A DNA stretch of 64,000 nt. Source: Leptolyngbya subtilissima AS-A7. GTDB lineage: Bacteria; Cyanobacteriota; Cyanobacteriia; Phormidesmidales; Phormidesmidaceae. The notes beneath the pieces are model-generated. The model did no database searches. It saw nothing but the letters and a program-made list of their open reading frames with translations, and was not told the origin of the DNA. The translations under genes and the position numbers were made by a program. Location of the stretch: the NCBI RefSeq assembly GCF_039962255.1, contig NZ_JAMPKY010000010.1:62001-126000 (forward strand), written 5' to 3'. The stretch's first letter is position 1. The number at the start of each line of letters is the position of its first letter. Below are positions 59,925 through 64,000 of this stretch, piece by piece.

Positions 59925-62704
59925 TAGGCCGACCGCTTGGTGAGCTTGAGCCAGCCATCTTCGAGCAGGATGTAGAGCACCGGCACCACCACCAGACTCA
60001 GCAGGGTTGAGGTTAGCAGTCCGCCAATAATAGCCACGGCCATGGGCTGTCGCAGCTCGGCCCCCGCCCCAAAACCGAGGGCGATCGGCACCATGCCCAG
60101 CACTGACGAAGCGGTGGTCATCAGAATGGGGCGTAGCCGCACCAAGCCCGTTTTTTTGATGGCGTCAGTGCGCTCAAGCCCGGCCCGGCGCAGCTGGTTG
60201 ATGTAATCCAGTAGCAAAATCGCGTTTTTGCTGAGCAATCCCAGCAGAAACAGCAGGCCCAGCAGCGAGACAATGCCAAAGTCGCTGCGGGTAATCCATA
60301 GGGCCAGCGTCGCCCCAACCACCGAGAGCGGCAGCGATAGACCCACCACCGCTGGTTCTAGCAGTCGCCCAAAGGGTACTAGCAGCACCAGCAGCATGCA
60401 GATCACGGCCAAAATTAGAATGCGACCAAAACTGCCCAGCACCTCTCCGGCCCTAGCCGAGTCGCCCGCCAGGTCAATGCGGACACCGGGGGGGACCACC
60501 GATTCTGCAATTTCTACCACCTGAGCGGTGGCGTCGCCCAGGGCATTGCCGTCACTCAGGTTGGCGCTGACGATGGCGACCCGTTCACCGTTCTGGCGGC
60601 TGATCTCTACGATCGCATCGGCGGTGTTCTCGGCTCCCGAAATACGCACATCGGCAAAACCGGGCAGCGCTTTCACTTGGGTCTGAATCTCAGCAGCGGC
60701 GGCTTGCAGCGCTGTCAGATCGTCGCCTACTAGGGCCACCTGGAGGGGTTTTTCGCCGCCGGTATCGACAAACTGAAGGTCCTCAACGCTGGTTTCTAAG
60801 CCCGCCCGTGTAGGCAAATCCTGGCGGAGCTGGGCCTGCACGGCGGCGGTGTTGCGATCGCGCTCCTCCCGCAGCTGGATATATAGACTGCCTTCATTGG
60901 GTCGCCCCCGGCCGCCCACGGTGGTCAACACCGACTCGACCTCGGGCAGCTGAGCCACCGCCGCCTCCAGGTCGCCGGCCTGCTGAAGAGTCCGCTGCAA
61001 GAGCTGCGATCGCCCTGCTGCCGCTGCCGCCTCTGCTGCTGCCGCTGCCTGTGGTGCACTTAGACCCGTCGGTAGCTGTCCGGCTGTCGGTAGCTGTCCA
61101 GACTGCGGTAGCTGGGCTCCACCGGGGCGCTGGGGTAGGGGCACCCGGTAGTTCAGCAAAAACTGCCCCTGGTCAAGCTGGGGAATAAACCCCTGGGGAA
61201 TCAGCGGAATGATGGCAATGCCCGCAACCAGACTGGCGATTGCCAGCCCCACCACCATCCAGGGATGGCGCAGTGACCAGGCAAGCAGGTGGCTGTACTG
61301 TCGCTCTAGCCAGGTGCTCCCCACCGTCTCCGCCAGCAGCGCAGTGGCCGCGGGGTCGGGCGGTTCGAGGGCAGCGGGGTCAGAGTTAACTGGGGCAGCG
61401 GCCCGGGGCGAGCCAGAGGCCTTTAGCCAATACACCGCCAGCACTGGGTTTAGGGTGCGGGCCACTAGGAGCGAGAACAGCACTGCCGCCGACACCGTCA
61501 GGCCAAAGGGCTTAAAAAACTGTCCTACGGTGCCGCCCATCAGCGCCACGGGCAAAAATACGGCCACAATGGTCAGCGTCGAGACTGTCACCGTCAGGGC
61601 AATTTCGTCCGTTGCCCGCAGAACCGCCTGTTGCGGAGTCGCCCCCGCTTCCAGATGGCGCATGATGTTTTCAACCTCAACGATCGCATCGTCGACAATG
61701 ATGCCAATCACGATCGCCAGCGCCAGCAGCGTAATGGTCTCCAGGTTAAAGCCATAGATGGCCATGACGATCGCCGTGCCCAGCAGTGACAGCGGAATCG
61801 ACAGCGCCGTAATCACCGTGGCTCGCCAGCTGCGCAAAAAGGCCAAAATTACCAGCACCGCCAACACGATCGCCTCCACCAGCGCATCGATGGTGGCCTC
61901 GGTTGACGCGCGAATGAACTCGGCCTGGGTGGCGGCCAGGGCAATCTCGACCTGGGGCTGCTCCTCGCGGATCTGTGCGATCGCCGCCTCGACGCGATCG
62001 ACCACCTCCAGGGTGTTGGCCTCGCCCTGCTTCACCACCTGCACCGCCAGTGCCGCTTCCCCGTTAAACCGAATTAGCGTCGGCGGGTTTTGTAGCTCCG
62101 CTAAGAAACTGCCCTCACCGCTGGCGGCGGCTCGGCTGCCAGTGCCGCGCAGATCTACCCGCAGCACCCCAGGAATGTCGCGCAGCGTCGGCAAGATTTC
62201 AGCTTCAACCAGTGCCGTCAGCTCAGTCGGGGGCAGCTCCTCGCTGGTTAGGGCATAGCTAATTGCTGTCGCCTCGTTCAAGTTGAGCGGAATGATCTCA
62301 TAGTCAAACCCGGCTGCCAGATCAGTCTGGTCAATAGCCTGCTCGACTGCAGCCGTGGTTTCCTCTAGCGCGGCATTCACCTCAAAATTTAGCCGCAGAA
62401 TCGCCCGCCCCGGCGAGGTGGTTGAGTCGAGGCGAGATAACCCGGCCAGAGGTTGCAGCTGGGCCTCCAATGGCACGGTAAGCTCGGCCTCTGTTTCAGC
62501 TGCCGTCTCAATGGGGGCGGTGGCGTTGACGAGCACCACCGGAAAGGTGATGTCGGGAAACAAGGCATACTTCAAAGAGCTAAACGCTAGCAGCCCAGCC
62601 ACCCCAATCACAATCCAGCAGAAGATCGCCAACCCACGGTTGCGCAGGGCAAATCGAGAGAGATTTAATCGTTCTCGCAGCTGGTTGAGGTTAAGGCGGG
62701 GCAT
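59924..62704 (-). CDS. RND-family efflux permease (HAE1-like)
   Basis: A 926-residue inner-membrane transporter. It has TM1 (AIFCWIVIGVAGLLAFSSL), the porter part opening LFPDITFPVV, TM helices 2-6 with VIGIIVDDAIVEVENIMRHL carrying the proton-relay Asp pair, and a second half with LLFLLGLLSKNAILLLDYI. It is about 100 residues shorter than typical AcrB. A low-complexity Gln-Leu-Pro and Ala-rich stretch lies near residues 520-560. No membrane-fusion protein or outer-membrane channel is adjacent. Its stop overlaps the start of hpnG, so it may export a hopanoid or related lipid; that is inference. Confidence 0.9.
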   Translation of the reverse strand: MPRLNLNQLRERLNLSRFALRNRGLAIFCWIVIGVAGLLAFSSLKYALFPDITFPVVLVNATAPIETAAETEAELTVPLEAQLQPLAGLSRLDSTTSPGRAILRLNFEVNAALEETTAAVEQAIDQTDLAAGFDYEIIPLNLNEATAISYALTSEELPPTELTALVEAEILPTLRDIPGVLRVDLRGTGSRAAASGEGSFLAELQNPPTLIRFNGEAALAVQVVKQGEANTLEVVDRVEAAIAQIREEQPQVEIALAATQAEFIRASTEATIDALVEAIVLAVLVILAFLRSWRATVITALSIPLSLLGTAIVMAIYGFNLETITLLALAIVIGIIVDDAIVEVENIMRHLEAGATPQQAVLRATDEIALTVTVSTLTIVAVFLPVALMGGTVGQFFKPFGLTVSAAVLFSLLVARTLNPVLAVYWLKASGSPRAAAPVNSDPAALEPPDPAATALLAETVGSTWLERQYSHLLAWSLRHPWMVVGLAIASLVAGIAIIPLIPQGFIPQLDQGQFLLNYRVPLPQRPGGAQLPQSGQLPTAGQLPTGLSAPQAAAAAEAAAAAGRSQLLQRTLQQAGDLEAAVAQLPEVESVLTTVGGRGRPNEGSLYIQLREERDRNTAAVQAQLRQDLPTRAGLETSVEDLQFVDTGGEKPLQVALVGDDLTALQAAAAEIQTQVKALPGFADVRISGAENTADAIVEISRQNGERVAIVSANLSDGNALGDATAQVVEIAESVVPPGVRIDLAGDSARAGEVLGSFGRILILAVICMLLVLLVPFGRLLEPAVVGLSLPLSVVGATLALWITRSDFGIVSLLGLLFLLGLLSKNAILLLDYINQLRRAGLERTDAIKKTGLVRLRPILMTTASSVLGMVPIALGFGAGAELRQPMAVAIIGGLLTSTLLSLVVVPVLYILLEDGWLKLTKRSA

Positions 62705-62841
62705 CGCTTTAGTAGGAGAGAAACGCAGATATCATAGCTTGTTCAACCGGTTGATCAGACTGGGCTTGGGCCTGTCACCGCCAGCGCCGATCGCCATCCA
62801 GGCTCCCAAACTTTGGGTGCACCACCATTTGCGAGACTGCC

Positions 62842-64000
62842 ATGAGCTTAGTTTTATTTCTCTTGCAGACCTCTGGGCCAGCCCTGGGGATTGCCTTGGT
62901 CACCGGCCTAGTGAGCGGCGGCTGTAGTGCCGCTCTGATTGCGCTGATTAGCTACACCATTGCCCAGGGGGTGACTGGGGGGGTAGTGGCGGCAGCGTTT
63001 GTGGGGTTGGGGGCGATCGCCCTGACCACGGCGATGGTGTCGCGCATTTTGCTGGTGCGGTTTTCTCAGGCGGCGGTGGTGGAGCTTCAGCTTCAGCTCT
63101 GTCGCCAAATTTTAGCGGCTGAGCTGAAGTCCTTAGAAAGCCTCGGTTTGCCCAGCCTGCTGGTGCTACTAACTGAGGATATTCAGGCGATCGCCGCCGC
63201 TGCTGGGGTCTTGCCCGTTTTGATGATCAATATTGCGGGCACCGTCGGCTGCATGGTCTATGTGTCGTGGCTGTCGTGGCAGGTGCTGGCCCTGGTGCTG
63301 CTGATTACCCTGGTAGCTTCGTTTAGCTGCCGCTGGTTTCTGGTCGCGGGCCGGCGCGGTCTAGCTGCCGCCCGCGACCACCAAGAGCGGCTGTTTCAGC
63401 ATTTCCGTAGCCTGATCGACGGCATCAAGGAGCTAAAACTGCACCGTCTGGGCCGCCAAGACTTCTTCGCGCTCGACCTTCAGCCCACCGCGCTTCAGGT
63501 TAAGCACTACAACCAGCAGGGGTTGAGCCTGTTTGCCGTGCTCGACAGCTGGGGCAAGTTTATCTACTTTTTTGCGGTCGGGCTGGTGCTGTTTGCCCTG
63601 CCCAATTGGGTCGGCATTAGCCCCAACACCCGGGTAGCCTACGTGCTGACCTTTACCTACCTGCTGGGGCCGATGGAGAACCTGGTGAACAAGCTACCCC
63701 TGCTGGGTCAGGCCAGCGTGGCCCTCGACAAGCTCAAAGCCCTGGGTCTGAGCATCAATGCCCCGATCGCCTCTGCCGCCGTGCCGCCCATCGACCCAAG
63801 CTGGCAGCGGCTAGAGCTAAAAGGGGTCACCCACAGCTACCGCACCGACCAAGAGGGCACCGAATTCACCCTAGGGCCGGTGAATCTAACTGTGCACCCC
63901 GGCGAGCTGATTTTTATTATTGGCGGCAACGGCAGCGGCAAATCGACCTTGGCGAAGGTGCTCACGGGGCTCTATCGCCCCCAAACAGGGACAATTTGGC
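62842..64000 (+). CDS. ABC exporter of the cyclic-peptide/siderophore type (partial)
   Basis: Open to the window end: 386 codons from ATG 62842. A membrane domain of about six helices (about 8-300) is followed by the start of an ATPase with Walker A IIGGNGSGKSTLAKVLTGLY near residue 365. The closest known type is the SyrD/PvdE-like exporter for cyclic peptides and siderophores. The rest of the ATPase, including the signature and Walker B, lies beyond the window. It is divergent from the RND gene. Substrate unknown. Confidence 0.85.
   Translation, partial: MSLVLFLLQTSGPALGIALVTGLVSGGCSAALIALISYTIAQGVTGGVVAAAFVGLGAIALTTAMVSRILLVRFSQAAVVELQLQLCRQILAAELKSLESLGLPSLLVLLTEDIQAIAAAAGVLPVLMINIAGTVGCMVYVSWLSWQVLALVLLITLVASFSCRWFLVAGRRGLAAARDHQERLFQHFRSLIDGIKELKLHRLGRQDFFALDLQPTALQVKHYNQQGLSLFAVLDSWGKFIYFFAVGLVLFALPNWVGISPNTRVAYVLTFTYLLGPMENLVNKLPLLGQASVALDKLKALGLSINAPIASAAVPPIDPSWQRLELKGVTHSYRTDQEGTEFTLGPVNLTVHPGELIFIIGGNGSGKSTLAKVLTGLYRPQTGTIW

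Noticed and set aside
59924..62704. Calling the RND transporter HpnN
   Set aside because: The sequence resembles HAE1/AcrB-type permeases, not the MmpL-like HpnN; only its position links it to hopanoids.

Overview
The window is chromosomal DNA of a cyanobacterium, most likely a filamentous Leptolyngbya/Nodosilinea-type lineage. The evidence is the photosystem II genes psbN and psbH, a cyanophycinase, a CrtW-type carotenoid ketolase, cyanobacteria-typical families (DUF4278, DUF2382, DUF6335, Uma2) and very frequent GCGATCGC (HIP1) octamers. I found no rRNA, tRNA, CRISPR array, prophage or intact insertion sequence.

Layout. 0-6.5 kb is housekeeping: the 3' end of a type III glutamine synthetase, a YbaK-type deacylase, a DUF4278 protein, a two-domain pterin synthase, the rpsP-khpA-phoH operon on the minus strand, divergent psbN/psbH, tatA and pth. 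6.5-18 kb holds two DUF2382 stress-type proteins, a SulP transporter, an M3 peptidase, a K+ channel with an RCK domain, cyanophycinase followed by a decayed NhaC-type antiporter gene, an AstE/AspA-like hydrolase and a DedA protein. 18-29.5 kb is a mixed region: DUF3616, CHAD, DUF6335, BrkB, a TspO homologue, two WG-repeat proteins (one anchored by SLH domains), a MOSC protein and an alpha/beta hydrolase.

29.8-30.7 kb is almost gene-free. It contains a 21-bp tandem repeat that reads as leucine heptads and a hairpin-rich stretch that may be a small RNA. It is followed by a sterol-desaturase-superfamily membrane hydroxylase and CrtW, probably a carotenoid-modifying pair. 32-41 kb carries an exported WD40 protein translationally coupled to a lipoprotein, a CDF transporter, a glycosyltransferase, a GAF protein, a GST and a transglutaminase-like protein.

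41.5-55 kb is a signalling island of three very large genes on the plus strand: two hybrid histidine kinases and a 1963-residue protein joining a Ser/Thr kinase, a large ATPase/helical region, GAF, GGDEF and EAL. In the GGDEF and EAL parts every catalytic motif I could read is present. 55-62.7 kb is a hopanoid locus: squalene-hopene cyclase, divergent hpnB, a Uma2 gene, and hpnG whose start overlaps the stop of an RND-type transporter by one base. The window ends inside an ABC exporter of the cyclic-peptide/siderophore type.

The leads I rate highest are the kinase/c-di-GMP fusion, the hpnG-RND coupling, the pterin synthase whose N-terminal domain has lost a catalytic histidine, the heptad minisatellite with the neighbouring RNA candidate, the crtW/hydroxylase pair, and a family of dispersed palindromes and short inverted-repeat elements.
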